DNA of 64,000 nt. Origin: Eunapius fragilis. Its lineage: Eukaryota > Porifera > Demospongiae > Spongillida > Spongillidae. The notes beneath the pieces are model-generated. The model was not told where the DNA came from. It worked only from the letters and a program-made list of their open reading frames with translations, and made no database searches. A program made the position numbers and the translations under genes. The stretch lies in NCBI GenBank assembly GCA_963681505.1, contig OY811992.1, forward strand, positions 5,152,224-5,216,223, given 5' to 3'. This document shows positions 12,738 through 22,799 of this stretch, one piece after another (the stretch's first letter is position 1; the number at the start of each line of letters is the position of its first letter).

Positions 12738-15533
12738 CCACATGTAGTCTAGTTTTACCATCCACCCCCCCCCCCCCCCCCTTCCAGCCTGCTATGCCAA
12801 GACCATTCCTGCCTCCGCTGCCATATGGCTTCTATCCTCCTCATCCTCACCCTCCTCCACCTGGCTTCTACGGGCCTCTCACCACACCCTATGCTGTTCC
12901 TCCTGCTGCTGCCTTTGTAGGCCCTGAAATGGTAAGCGGCAGGCTCATAGGGATAGGCAGTAATGATTGAGGTGGTCAGGGATAGTCAGTAATAATTTAG
13001 GTAGTTAGTAATGATTGAGATGGTCAGGGGTAGTCAGTAATGATTGAGATGGTCAGGGGTAGTCAGTACTGATTGAGGTGGTCAGGGGTAGTCAGTACTG
13101 ATTGAGGTGGTCAGGGGTAGTCAGTAATGATTGAGGTGGTCACACCTCTTAGGAAAAAGTTTGTTAAAGCAGTGGATTTGCTGATTTGTTATGATAAAGA
13201 AGGTCAAATAAATCTGTTCAGTCCATTTGGGGTCCTGTTTTCCACAGGTCCCACCTATTGGGCACACACCACTTTATCCACCCCTGCCTGCACCAAGCCA
13301 CACGCCCTCATTACCTCAAGAGCAGCCAGGGTGAGCTATTATTGACCTGAAATGGATGTTATCTCTTTGTATATGGGACAGGCTTTTTGATATATAAGTT
13401 ATAAAAGTATGCCTTATGGTACAATTGTATCTCTTCCAAATGCTTTGGGCTATCCATATATTAAGCTGTATAATTTCTATATTGACAGTTTCTACATAAA
13501 CAGCTTGTTGCATTATAGGACAGACTCAGTTCATGAGAGGAGGCATTCAGTGTGCATTATGGGACAGTTCATGAGAGGAGGCATTCAGTGTGCATATGAG
13601 GGACAGTTCATGAGAGGAGGCATTCAGTGTGCATATGTGGGACAGTTCATGAGAGGGGAGGCATTCAGTGTGCTTATGAGGCAGTTGGCGCAAATAAAGC
13701 CGAACACTATGCACACACTTTGCACAGCTATATTTCTCTATGGTTGGGGTTTCAGTGTGTCGGATAACAGTCGGACATCTGACATTTTCCGATCAATTTT
13801 GCTATTGTCCGGCCTCACAATCTTGACCTTGTAATTAATTGAATTTGAATAGTCGGGGGCGTATACGCTTAAAGTTTTTAGGCTGTTCAATGCTGAGTTA
13901 ACATGACTCCTAATACTGTGTTAACATGACTCCTAATACTGTTCAATGTTAAGTTAACATGATTCCTAATACTGTTCAATGCTGAGTTAACATGACTCCT
14001 AATACTGTTCAATGTGATTTCCAATGTTGAGTTAACATGTCTCAATACTATTGCAGACCACTTCCAAACAGTGTACAAGCAACAGTTACCTTGACAACTG
14101 ATTCACTTGCATCTCAGAAGCGGAAGTTCACAGAGCAAGTGAGTTAGGGTTTTATGCTAAGGGTATTAAAAAGACAACTGATTTAGGGTGTAGATGATTC
14201 CAGCTGCAAATTCCAAACAATATGAATAATATCACATCCTTTCCAATAGCTCTATTACACTATAGTAATGTTTTGCTATCGGACACTTTCCTATACATTC
14301 AAGACCTCCAGTCCACTTGAGCCTTCAGTTAGCCACTTGGGTGGGCCTTCAGTTAGCTACTTGGGTGGGCCTTCAGTTAGCTACTTGGGTGGGCCTTCAG
14401 TTAGCTACTTGGGTGGGCCTTCAGTTAGCTACTTGGGTGGGCCTTCAGTTAGCCACAGAATTTTTCAACATGTCAGGAAATAAAAAGGTACTCCTCATGA
14501 TTTAGAAAAAAAGGTACGTAGAGGTATTCATGGTTTAAACACAAGCCTTAATTTGTATGTGTGCTGGGGTATTGTGGGAGTGTGGTGCATAGCAGTGAAA
14601 TTGGCATCTGCTGCTGTCACTGACCATTTTGTACCCTGGTCTTTTCCACACCACACAAGTGTTCATTCTCTAATGGCCACACTACAGGAGCACCACCATC
14701 AGGAGCCACTGCAGCAGATGTTAAGCATGCCAGCCGTAAGTTTGCTGAGGGACCCTACCCACTGGCACTATTGGATGTTGAGGCCAGAGATATGATGGAC
14801 AGATCCACTGAACCTACAGAGACTTTGGCATCTGGGAGTAGAGATGATGCAGATGCTACCAGCACCACACCAGGATTGCCTGAAGATATCAACAAGCTAT
14901 TGATGCCTCCTCCAAGCTTTATTCCAAAGAAAATACGAACGTCTTCGACCGTCAGTGATGAAAGTTAGTATGATAAATCTTCTATTTGTGGGCAGTGATC
15001 ACCTCCCTAACGTCATAGGCAGCAATCACCTCCCTTATGTCATAGGCAGTGATCACCTCCCTTATGTCATAGGCAGCGATCACCTCCCTTATGTCATAGG
15101 CAGCGATCACCTCCCTTATGTCATAGGCAGCGATCACCTCCCTTATGTCATAGGCAGTGATCACCTCCCTTATGTCGTATCTCCTTATGTTACATGTTCT
15201 GGCAGTGATCACCTCCCTTATGTCGTATCTCCTTATGTTACATGTTCTGGCAGTGATCACCTCCCTTATGATAGACAGGCAGTAAACCCTTAATTACTAA
15301 CAGCCTTGGTTAAATATAACACAACTGCGGAAGTAGCAATATGCCATATTTCGAGATGTTGAAATTAAAAGTGATACGTTCTCTCTTCAGATGCAGCACA
15401 TCTGGGAGAATTTTCTCATGTGGCAGCTTCTAGTGTGACCACAGTACAATCTGCTGGGACCACAACTGATAAACCCAAAATTACTGCTCTTGTAGCATAT
15501 GACACGGATTCTGATACAGACACTGACTCGTGA
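846..15533 (+). CDS. KHDC4: KHDC4/BLOM7-like KH-domain RNA-binding protein, multi-exon
   Basis: Phase-consistent exons: 846-1124, 1202-1323, 1456-1566, 1629-1681, 2076-2194, 2413-2630, 10055-10115, 10678-10747, 11836-11861, 11917-12153, 12788-12931, 13248-13330, 14057-14138, about 14690-14963, 15391-15533 (TGA). The product is roughly 670 aa. Landmarks match the vertebrate KHDC4 protein as I remember it: an N-terminal KRSKWDQ motif, an Ala-rich helix ending [36 protein letters not shown], and a KH region with [20 protein letters not shown] and YIYI. These are followed by a Pro/Tyr-rich tail, [19 protein letters not shown] and a C-terminal [11 protein letters not shown]. The family is known to bind RNA and to act in pre-mRNA splicing in the nucleus. 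I chose ATG 846; a GTG at 834 in the same frame is not a plausible start. The junction between exons 13 and 14 is not resolved: phase does not match with the obvious acceptor. Confidence 0.9.
2808..3008. repeat. 39-bp minisatellite, about 5 copies, KHDC4 intron 6
   Basis: The unit contains TGAGGTTTAGTTGTAGTGAT and repeats every 39 bp. It starts about 180 bp after the exon 6 donor (2631). The following stretch, 3009-3840, shows no gene or clear element apart from a short CAC-rich run near 3565-3600 and a near-duplicate of about 20 bp containing ATGCTAATGAATAT at about 3239 and 3300. Confidence 0.85.
3881..4035. mobile_element. Small inverted-repeat element (MITE-like), about 155 bp
   Basis: Positions 3881-3895 (CATAGGTCACAATTG) are perfectly reverse-complementary to 4021-4035. 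The interior is non-coding. Size and perfect terminal inverted repeats fit a MITE. I could not identify a target-site duplication, so the family is unknown. It sits immediately beside the decayed Merlin element and may be related to it. Confidence 0.6.
4233..5250 (-). pseudogene. Decayed Merlin/IS1595-type (ISXO2-like) DDE transposase
   Basis: Read on the minus strand, fragments reconstitute the order of an ISXO2-like transposase. An N-terminal part (5250-5014) has a [10 protein letters not shown] zinc-ribbon-like motif. Around 4700 comes [16 protein letters not shown], with the first catalytic Asp. Next is [20 protein letters not shown] then [10 protein letters not shown] (second Asp, within 4644-4441), and finally [19 protein letters not shown] (catalytic Glu region, 4433-4233). 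An in-frame stop after the first Asp block and frame changes mark it as dead. The family catalyses cut-and-paste DNA transposition in animals. The element lies inside KHDC4 intron 6, antisense to the host gene. Recognition is by motif memory only. Confidence 0.85.
5477..8469 (+). pseudogene. Decayed RecQ-like helicase resembling fungal tlh1-type proteins
   Basis: Fragments in at least three frames (5761-6600, 6563-7483, 7587-8192, 8032-8469) follow one protein order. Upstream lies a domain with [19 protein letters not shown] and [10 protein letters not shown]. The helicase core follows: Walker [27 protein letters not shown], motif II IDKVH (expected DEVH/DEAH), [17 protein letters not shown], and [15 protein letters not shown] with a degraded motif [12 protein letters not shown] Cys-rich tail contains [28 protein letters not shown] and CPHC. 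This domain order recalls the telomere/transposon-associated RecQ-like helicases of basidiomycete fungi. The frameshifts and the altered motifs II and VI mean it is not functional. It lies within KHDC4 intron 6 in the sense orientation, and I infer that it was carried there by a mobile element. Confidence 0.75.
8624..8887 (+). other. Unassigned open frame downstream of the helicase remnant
   Basis: An 87-codon frame with [19 protein letters not shown] and a Cys/Asn-rich middle, in KHDC4 intron 6. I do not recognise it. It may be the 3' part of the same mobile element as the helicase remnant, or chance. Confidence 0.25.
8955..9330. repeat. CA-rich compound repeat (CACACA ... AGTCATGTCTCCTCC)
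   Basis: Irregular alternation of CA dinucleotide runs with AGTCATGTCTCCTCCACAC-like blocks. No coding signal. Confidence 0.8.
9361..10054. other. Remainder of KHDC4 intron 6; contains a dispersed repeat piece
   Basis: No gene is seen here. Positions 9872-9958 (CTGTCCATCATG ... CAGTGGCCTGAATTTTTAAT ... GGAAATTTTTATAT ... CCCTTTTTGC) resemble 62265-62385 in SCAMP-c intron 2 in the same orientation, suggesting a shared transposon fragment. A short GT repeat lies at about 9783-9832. Confidence 0.5.
10276..10659. repeat. 35-bp minisatellite, about 11 copies, abutting KHDC4 exon 8
   Basis: The unit is built around CTTATGGTGGTCCACTGTGC and is almost invariant. The array ends 18 bp before exon 8 (10678), so its last unit forms the polypyrimidine/acceptor region. 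All three plus frames stay open through it, which is repeat-driven rather than coding. Confidence 0.95.
11100..11305. repeat. 28-bp minisatellite, about 7 copies
   Basis: The unit is TAGGTCCTCACCCTTACATA plus GCCATGTG, in KHDC4 intron 8. The rest of that intron (11306-11835) shows nothing recognisable. Confidence 0.9.
11971..12150 (+). repeat. Coding 30-bp tandem repeat in KHDC4 exon 10 ([10 protein letters not shown])n
   Basis: Six 30-bp units inside exon 10 encode six [10 protein letters not shown] decapeptides; the last unit is altered to SVPAA. Because the unit length is a multiple of three, copy-number change preserves the frame. It lies in the low-complexity Pro/Tyr/Gln-rich region that follows the KH domain in this family. 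Confidence 0.9.
12155..12787. other. KHDC4 intron 10 with GT and poly-C tracts
   Basis: No gene. A (GT)n run of about 34 bp at 12701-12735 and a poly-C tract at about 12765-12781 serve as an unusual C-only polypyrimidine tract directly before the exon 11 acceptor (CCAG ending at 12787). Confidence 0.7.
12955..13143. repeat. 29-bp minisatellite, about 6 copies
   Basis: The unit is based on GTCAGTAATGATTGAGATGG and begins 23 bp after the KHDC4 exon 11 donor (12932). Confidence 0.85.
13511..13690. repeat. About 38-bp minisatellite, 4-5 copies
   Basis: The unit contains CAGTTCATGAGAGGAGGCAT and TCAGTGTGCAT, in KHDC4 intron 12. Some units create in-frame ATGs, but I see no splice signals supporting an exon. 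Confidence 0.85.
13885..14045. repeat. About 33-bp minisatellite, 5 copies
   Basis: The unit contains GAGTTAACATGACTCCTAAT and ACTGTTCAATGCT. It ends about 12 bp upstream of KHDC4 exon 13 (14057). Confidence 0.8.
14326..14455. repeat. 24-bp minisatellite, about 6 copies
   Basis: The unit is TTCAGTTAGCTACTTGGGTG plus GGCC, in KHDC4 intron 13, the intron whose flanking phases I could not reconcile. Confidence 0.85.
14989..15275. repeat. 27-bp minisatellite with a higher-order 47-bp variant
   Basis: The unit contains GATCACCTCCCTTATGTCAT plus AGGCAGC. Two longer units near 15155-15260 insert a CGTATCTCCTTATGTTACAT segment. It begins about 25 bp after the exon 14 donor (14964) of KHDC4. Confidence 0.9.
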
Positions 15534-15664
15534 TTAAATATACAACATTTGTAACTCCCCCTTTCAATTTTCGTGCATTTAGTTGCAAAATGAAAATATT
15601 TTATGGAACATTTTAAATGTTAATGGATATTCTATCCTAGGACAGTTATCAAGTTGATTGTATG

Positions 15665-15670
15665 AATAAA
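15665..15670 (+). terminator. Polyadenylation signal of the KHDC4-like gene
   Basis: AATAAA lies 132 bp after the TGA stop codon of the KHDC4 model. Downstream, 15671-15968 shows no gene. Confidence 0.6.
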
Positions 15671-15968
15671 GTGCCTAGCATAAGAGCACTCTAATATGAG
15701 TTTTCAGTACAGAACGAAGTTAATTCATATTTTGAACATTCATGCATGGAATTTCAGGGCTTTACCCACTGCTAATTCTGGTAATCAATTAGTGATACGC
15801 AAGCAAATTTTTAGGCTTTCATGCAGAGGCCATTAATGGTTATGCAAATAGTAGAGCATGGGAGTTTAATAAATGGATGTAGTGAAGTTTTGAAGTACAA
15901 AGGAAGGAGCTGCTAACTAAAATACATATAGCCATGTGAATATTGTCACGACTTTTTTTGTAAGTATC

Positions 15969-16117
15969 ACAGCAAAAAAAACGCGTCGAATCAATTCAAT
16001 TGATATGTCACTTACATTCTGGTACAGAATGTTTACATACCTGGTACAAACTTAACATTATGTACCAGAATGTAAGTGACAAATCAATTGAATTGATTCG
16101 ACGCGTTTTTTTGCTGT
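15969..16117. mobile_element. Long hairpin (arms about 57 bp, spacer about 35 bp)
   Basis: 15969-16025 and 16061-16117 are near-perfect reverse complements. The outer part contains GCAAAAAAAACGCGTCGAAT and the inner part CACTTACATTCTGGTACA. No coding capacity. It is most likely a foldback MITE, though transcription would give a long dsRNA hairpin. Confidence 0.8.
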
Positions 16118-16235
16118 GTATATATATTGGTATTCGGAAAAAAAATTATTGTTCAGGCCTAACTATTTTAAACGGCCTAGCCAAACGCTCAAGAAGCGAA
16201 CACAGACAGATAGACAGACTATCCGCGCATTTATA

Positions 16236-17500
16236 AATAGGTGCTGTGGCAAATCTTTTTAGCGTTAGAACTGGGACGTGATTTTGAGTTCCGTTTTGGT
16301 GACATTTCTTTTACACCACACGCCTTGGACTTGCTGCTTGATGTGTGGACAGCCCGTCGTGAGGCAAGGAGTGCGAAACACTCCTGGGCTTCCTTGCCCC
16401 AGGCACCGTATGACTCAACAGCAAGAGGTACACAAGACCATCCCAATTCGGTGCACTTCTGGTCATTGGTAGTATGCTTCCATGCCTCAGCAGCCTGAGC
16501 TGCTGCACCAGCTGTCGCATCCGCTTCTTTTAAAATGTTTGCATTGAGCGGTGAAACAACAGTCAGGTCCAGAGCCGCAGGCTTACCATGATCCCAGTAA
16601 AAAAACTAGGATGTCTGCAGGCCGAGAGTGAGAATGATCTGGCTGAGACCAGAACCAGCCTCAACTTGAATATGAATGTGGGCCCGATGGAATGACTCAA
16701 CCAGAATGTCCCTTAATTTGTTGTGCCTGAGGACAGCATCACCACCACGTTTGCAAGTCGCAGCATGCATGATGGCCAAGAGGGTCAAGGGCGCTATCAG
16801 GGCAGAGAGCACAATTGGAGCCATAATGAGTCTCTATGCCAAGCCACCACTTTACAGCCGTCTGACATTCATCAGGATCCAGGTGCAAACCCAAGCCAAC
16901 AGAAGGGATGACGGAAAGCCATGAGGCAGCATGAGGCGCTGATACTGAAAGCAAATGTGCTTCATGCAGTTATCAGCCAGTGAAGATTGATCAAAAGAAT
17001 TAAGCTGGAAATCAAAAAGTTCTAACTTATGGACAAAGATCTCTGACTTGGTGGAGAGGCAACCAGAGATGTCTCTGTAGTTGCATCACTTGGAGGGACC
17101 AGTCCATTAAAAAGAGCAACTGCTTGAATAAGGTGAGAATTGTCCAATGCCGCAAACCCAGAAGACAATGAATGCCGCACAAGAATGCTTCAAAAGAGAC
17201 CGAAGGTCAAGACCACCTCTGGATAAATTGATTTGTGCCTGATGCCATGCTGAATTTGCATGAAATGCCATTGGCTATGCATGGTGAGAGACAATGCTTA
17301 ACATCAGTGTCAAACTGCTGAAAGGCCTCGGAGACACGTGTTGACTTGCTAAGTGGACAAGCTTGGAAAAGCTGCCACACATGCGTAACAGCAGTAAGAC
17401 AACATGGGGGTCTTTGATAGCAGCATCCACCAGCTTTGAAAGGTGTTTCAGTGCCTCTGATCTCTTGGTATAGAGACAAAGCTTGCACAATTTCACAAGC
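16236..17500 (-). pseudogene. 5'-truncated, frameshifted non-LTR retrotransposon (RT C-terminus and endonuclease-like tail)
   Basis: Minus-strand fragments in several frames read in order. First come SFSKLVHLA and VSEAFQQFDTDVKHCLS from the RT C-terminal region (17500-17250). Then come CALCPDSALDPLGHHA, TCKRGGDAVLRHNKLRDIL, and GKPAALDLTVVSPLN. A final segment (16500-16231) has ELGWSCVPLAVESYGAWGKE. The Cys/His block followed by RHNKLRD is typical of the 3' domain of a class of invertebrate reverse-transcriptase proteins. Frames change several times, so it is dead. The 5' RT palm is absent. The 3' end abuts about 16236. Confidence 0.75.
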
Positions 17501-17514
17501 GAAATTTGTAGAAA

Positions 17515-17718
17515 CTGTTACAGTACCCGCTCGGTCATAGAGAAAATTCGCAGCTTGATCATAGAGAAAATAAAGCGTATACATTGGGACTAAGCTAACT
17601 ATTAGTTTTCGTAGCGGTTGCTATGAACACTGATGGTTTCTTTAGTTACCAATGTATACGCTTTATATTCTCTATGCTCGAGCTGCGAATTCTCTATGAC
17701 CGAGCGGGTACTGTAGCT
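17515..17718. mobile_element. Inverted-repeat element, arms about 70 bp
   Basis: 17515-17587 (GTACCCGCTCGGTCATAGAG ... AAAGCGTATACATTGG) and 17649-17718 are reverse complements with small gaps, around a spacer of about 60 bp. The left arm also carries an internal duplication of the CATAGAGAAAAT motif. It lies at the 5' edge of the retrotransposon remnant and may be its insertion site or a later MITE. Confidence 0.7.
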
Positions 17719-18274
17719 TTCTTTGCAAACGCTATCGACCTATCTAATCTACTTGCAGTGAAATCATTATATGACTTTGCTAAGAAAGCTAACAGCTTCT
17801 ACAAATTTCTTGTGAATGTAACCGTGAATGTACTTTTTAATATACCATGGTGGGGGCGGGGGGCTTTAAACACGCACCATTGATGGGGGGCGGAGGGGGC
17901 TTTGCAGCAGGCGGCTGAGTGAAGGTATTTGCGCTTTCTAGTTTTGGGGGGTAGTCTCGCGTGCCATGACGTAATAAATGACGTCTGGAAACATTTCCGT
18001 GTGCAGCAGGAATGTAATTATCAGCTAAGTCAAGTACCGCGGTGTGTCAGCTTAACCACATGTCTGCAAATCTTCGCTGGCGCTTGAAAATTCATGGCAA
18101 AGTACCTACAGCTGAAGCTGCATATGTGAGTGCGTACTATGTACCGTAAAACTGAAGTCATAGGCGTTCATTTCATAATGTAACCAACAGTGACGTGCTA
18201 CGGTATTTAGTTCAAATGGTTAATGAAACTCTCTGCACTGGTATGCCTACAGCTACGGTTATTTTTACCCCTAC

Positions 18275-18544
18275 GTGCCGGGTATGCAAGGCTTGCTCAG
18301 AAGAGTTAGAAAAGTATTAGACCTCAATTCAAAACTCTTCAAGCATAAAGAACTGATTCACCGTCAATTAGTGCAAGCGGAAAACGCAATCTCGAAAGAT
18401 GTCACTCGGTCGATTGCATGCACGTCAGCTACTACTCCCAGTCGTAAAGGGACTATATCTATAGACGAGCAGGATACCGCTCCTGTTCCTAAACGAAGAG
18501 CCAAAAACACTGACTCGCCTTCAGTAAGACGAGCTCTAGATTAA
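18275..18544 (+). pseudogene. Plus-strand ORF of the TIR element, unknown family
   Basis: An open frame containing YVPGMQGLLRRVRKVLDLNS, then a basic stretch (VPKRRAKN) and a terminal VRRALD. Upstream, ATG at 18061 opens MSANLRWRLKIHGK and reaches a GTGAGT donor at about 18127. The acceptor at about 18253 does not keep phase with that exon, so the model is incomplete. I do not recognise the family. Confidence 0.4.
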
Positions 18545-18820
18545 ATGCTTACAAGCACCATACTCTTCCCCTCTCAGGATGTCAAACGCATAGGAAAGAA
18601 GGTGATAGCATAGTGACTTCCCACTTCCAGTTGGAAGGCACACAAATACGTCTCTGCCCTTCAAAAAATTTCGCACAACTGTTCTCTGATTTGGGCGCAA
18701 TTCATTGTAACCCAACTGTTTAGAAACCGTTGCGATAGAGCTGTCAATAGCTTCGTTAGAATACATTACATGTACTGGCATACTCATCACAGATTCACAA
18801 GGTGGGAAATTCCACAGCAT
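18536..18820 (-). pseudogene. RecQ-type helicase N-terminal fragment inside the TIR element
   Basis: The minus-strand frame includes LGYNELRPNQRTVVRNFLKG, then RDVFVCLPTGSGKSLCYHLL (Walker A) and AFDILRGEE, then stops. LR.xQ...V followed by LPTGSGKSLCY is the RecQ/DEAD Q-motif plus motif I. Motifs Ia to VI are missing, so it cannot be active. It differs clearly in sequence from the tlh1-like remnant at 5.5-8.5 kb. Confidence 0.8.
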
Positions 18821-18942
18821 GTAATCCTAGAAAGTCATGTGACCACTCCAATCTGATTAATTGGTAGCGCACAAATTTTGGTGCTAGTACACGGAGTCTC
18901 CAGACGAAATAATTCATTTATTACGTCATGGCACGCGAGACT

Positions 18943-19515
18943 GGGGGGAGGGGAGTTAACTATGAAGTGTAATGAAGTGGGAGTGTCATTTCAATTTTCG
19001 TGAATGTAGCTACACTCGATAAATTAGATCTATTTTTCAGTCTGTTCTCTACAACCTTTACGAACCAGTATATTCTTTGCTTTTGTAAAGATTAATATCG
19101 GTCTATATGCAGTCATAATTTAATCATGCAGCTCAGTTGCTATGAAACTGATACAACCTGACCGCGCTTACAAAAATGAATATAGTTACCAATGTGTATA
19201 TCATCGAACCCTTCTAGCTTCAGTACAGTACCCTCTGCTTGATGTAAGTTTGCTAATCCATTATATCATTTGTACATGTGTTCTGTAAACCAGGCCGCGA
19301 ATGTGGTAATATGACGCGTATAGCCTTTCGAACATACCGCTAGCTAGACTACACACAATCACTGAATCTAGGGTGAATGATAGCTTTATAAAAGTAGTAA
19401 CAAAAATGAGTTTTGAATGGAAAGAAGTGATTTTATTACTATTAATATGGCTTTTGTTGTCGTGTGTACGAACGGATGGGGGTTGTTGCCTCGGGCTAAT
19501 TGAATAATAATTATA
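18943..19515. other. Duplicated non-coding spacer, copy A
   Basis: No gene seen. It is matched by about 32919-33465 in copy B and ends at the foldback insertion site. Confidence 0.6.
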
Positions 19516-21275
19516 TGGGACAGTCTCCGCGAAAATGGCCCTTCGCTATATAATTTTAAAGTTATAAAAATGACTCACGTTTGAATCGCTATAACTTCGT
19601 AACGGTACACGCCATTGACTTCCTATTATCAACACTTCATACTGCACCATTTTTATAAGGTAAAATAGATTTTGGAGTCTTGCATTAGCTTCGTGCCAGT
19701 GTTGCAACGTCCGATACCCCTTGGGGTTCAAACTGGCCATATCTTTCGGCAGGACGTCTCAATTAACTTCAAATTCGGTTTATACGCAGAGGGGTCCTGT
19801 ACCTATCGATGTGCCCTGTTCGTTAATTTTTACTTAATCCGTTACGGAGATACAGCTGTGCAAAGTAATTGCACATTTTTCGTTCATTCCGCGCCATTAA
19901 CCTACTACAACCTGGTTCCCGCTACTCCGAGCACATGAATATACAATAACCTCCCGTGCCCATGCCACTATATTATTAACTAAAGCAGAGATAATTTATC
20001 TCTGACTAAAGTACCACCGCTTCTTACAAACGTCAGTGGTTCTCTTCTATAATGGACAAAATTCGTTAAGCGATCGAAATGTGTGGAATTCAGCTACCGT
20101 CATCATACAAAAAACACGGTACGTATTACCAGTACCGATACGCGCGCACAACATTATGTAGAAATCGTGTCCCTGTCGATTCGATCATACTCTTTGGGTG
20201 CCACTCATTGCGTGGCCATTCATAGGCTTACAACCTATACGTCAGAGCCATGATATATAATGCACGGTGTATCAGCTAGGCTATGGGAGAGGCGTGGTCG
20301 AGTTAAAGACACATGCAGCGCAGCTAGGCTGGAACACATGTAACCTTTCCTTATTGTCGGGATTTGCGTTCTGCTGGCACATATATTTTAAAAGCCCACC
20401 GTTTTTCATTTCATCTGCATGGCTGGCACACACACACACCCATGAACCAACACATACACACGTCTCACGTCACACTTATACACACTCTTTCCACTATTCT
20501 TTCTCCCTTGCTGTACACCCCTGTAAATTGTTATGTGCTACATGGATTCATTCATATAAGCTTTGTCTAGTTGAACTTTTTTTCTATGTATTTCGGTTAC
20601 AGTGCTTTCACTGGCCTACTATACAACTCTCTTTCTCAACTATTTGTATTCTGACTGATGTGTTTTTCACGTGTGTACTGGATTGTGTGTTCTATAAACA
20701 GTGGTATAGGAGCATGGAGGCTATGGGGGCAAAGGCCCCAACAATTTTTTCAGAGGAAGGCCCCCCTCCCAACACCTACCCCATTGGTTGTATGTACTGG
20801 ATTAATGTGTTGTATGTACTGGACTATTTGTTCCTGTCTCACAGTACCTGCCACATCATGACATACCATGCCTCATGTCCCATATTCCATTACATGCATC
20901 CATTTACACACTCACACACTCATATATACACAGCACTCATAACTACATGTATCTCATGCCAATCACTATATATGCTGAAGCTCTGAGAGTGTACCATTGA
21001 GAGGTTAAAAATACTTAGGTCTTACTATTTATTACCATCCTTTGTTATACCAGGGCCCTGATATTTATCTTTTGGGATAAAGCAGGAATAATATTCCTGC
21101 CAGGCTTATATACAAAAGTAGGTCTACTAAAGTCCCTCTTACAGAGTGGTAGATCTACAAGTAACAAATGATAAATAGCACAGATTCCTAGAAGGGGCCC
21201 ATGTATAATGTTATACATACACATGCACACGCACACACACACATACACACACACATACACACACACACATACACA

Positions 21276-21316
<41 letters not shown>

Positions 21317-21835
21317 CAGTGCTACTTAGAAATAGTGGTTCTGGTGGGTATGACTGTCAGTTTATGCAAAGCCACCCATGGAAGTCACCGGCCCATGGAA
21401 TGTTGATTTACATGAGATGGTGGCAAATAGATAGGCTAATGCCTTTGTGTTTAGGACTCTGCAATTAATGAGACATACCGTCACAAACCCACCTGAGGAT
21501 CAGAGCACTTGGTGTCATATTTTATGTCTGTTTTTGGATCTGGGGCAGTGCTGCTCCGACTTACATAGGCTTTTGCATTTGGTCATATGTGTAGCAAACT
21601 TGACAGCCATCCTCATCAGGACCACTAATCCTAAGTAGCATTGAAATTTCCGTGTGTGAGTGTGTGTGTTTGTGTGTGTGTGTGTGTATTTGTGTATGTG
21701 AGTGTGTGTGTGTGTGTGTGTCTACGTAGCATTGGAATCTTTCTTTTGCAATTTATTTTTGTAATGTGTTGACAAGCTACTTCTAGATCTGCTCACCTAG
21801 AGATGGAAGCCTTGCATACAAGCAATAAAGACATT

Positions 21836-22035
21836 CTCTATGAGAAAATTGATGGCATATAGGATTGGAAGGCAAAAGGAAGAAAACAAGGGTCTACTAA
21901 GGGGAAATGTAATACGCACACAGTTGAACAACATAATGTCCTACAAATGTGCTAAATATAGGACTATTACATATTTCCTCTATTGCCTGTCAATCCTATA
22001 TACCAACTTTCTCACAAGTAATGTTTTTATTACTT
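21836..22035. mobile_element. MITE copy 1 (same family as 59869-60100)
   Basis: It begins TATGAGAAAATTGATGGCAT, contains GTGCTAAATATAGGACTATT, and ends near CCAACTTTCTCACAAG. The same terminal and internal words occur in the better-preserved inverted repeat at 59869-60100. It is nested in the centre of the foldback element. Confidence 0.6.
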
Positions 22036-22411
22036 GTTCCATCAGTTCTTTTTCTTCATGAACATAACAAATTTAGAGTATTTGAAATAAGACCATTAGT
22101 GGTGTTACACAGTTTAGCAGGGGTATACTGTGTGGAGGAGGGGGGGGGGGGGGGTGTCTCCTGGATGGAATGGTAAAAAGGGGGAAGGAGATCCCTACGT
22201 AGAAGTGTGACATCTATGGAAGAGGGGGCACCCTGATGTGGAGGAGCGAGGGGCACGTGCTGTGAAGTGGGTGGGGAATCCCATGTGAAAGAGGTGTCTA
22301 TTGGTGGAGATGGAAGCCCTGATGTGGTGGAGCAAGTAGCATGCATCCATTGGTGGCCTACCATTGGTGGAGGTCCAAACGCAGCTTGCTAAGCTTTTTC
22401 AAAGCTACCAT

Positions 22412-22419
<8 letters not shown>

Positions 22420-22499
<80 letters not shown>
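22420..22499. repeat. (GT)n microsatellite, plus C33 at 22767-22799
   Basis: A pure GT run of about 80 bp followed 270 bp later by an uninterrupted poly-C tract of about 33 bp, both in the foldback centre. Such tracts are prone to assembly length error. Confidence 0.9.
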
Positions 22500-22501
<2 letters not shown>

Positions 22502-22766
22502 TGTAGCATTGGTAGGAGGATTTATTTTTTGTGCAAGCTACTTGTGGACAGATGGGAAGCCTTGCATAAGTGGCAGTGAATATTATTGCTTAGCCTTAGC
22601 CTATCTCAAAGATTTGGAAAGACTGGGCCACTGTAGAGTTTATACAGAGAGCATTCACTGACATGGCTTCTATTTACCCATGGGTATACACGCAGTACTG
22701 AGTTGGTACACATGAAGCTTCAGGACCAGTATACAAGAGCACCTTGATGGGGACATGACATTTGAG

Positions 22767-22799
<33 letters not shown>

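Larger units (their letters stand above)
17953..18942. mobile_element. TIR element A carrying a RecQ-helicase fragment
   Basis: Terminal inverted repeats begin AGTCTCGCGTGCCATGACGT and continue AATAAATGA, at 17953-17981 and, inverted, about 18914-18942; both are followed inward by GTCTGG. Inside are a plus-strand frame (about 18256-18544) and a minus-strand helicase N-terminal fragment. A shorter sibling lies at about 32159-32918 in copy B. The autonomous parent probably encoded two genes on opposite strands; this copy is an internal-deletion derivative. Confidence 0.75.

Noticed and set aside
20267-20986. 239-codon ORF in the foldback arm as a transposase
   Set aside because: It has no DDE or recombinase motif and is rich in His-Thr from CA repeats; its mirror copy differs by indels. 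Kept only as a point to test.
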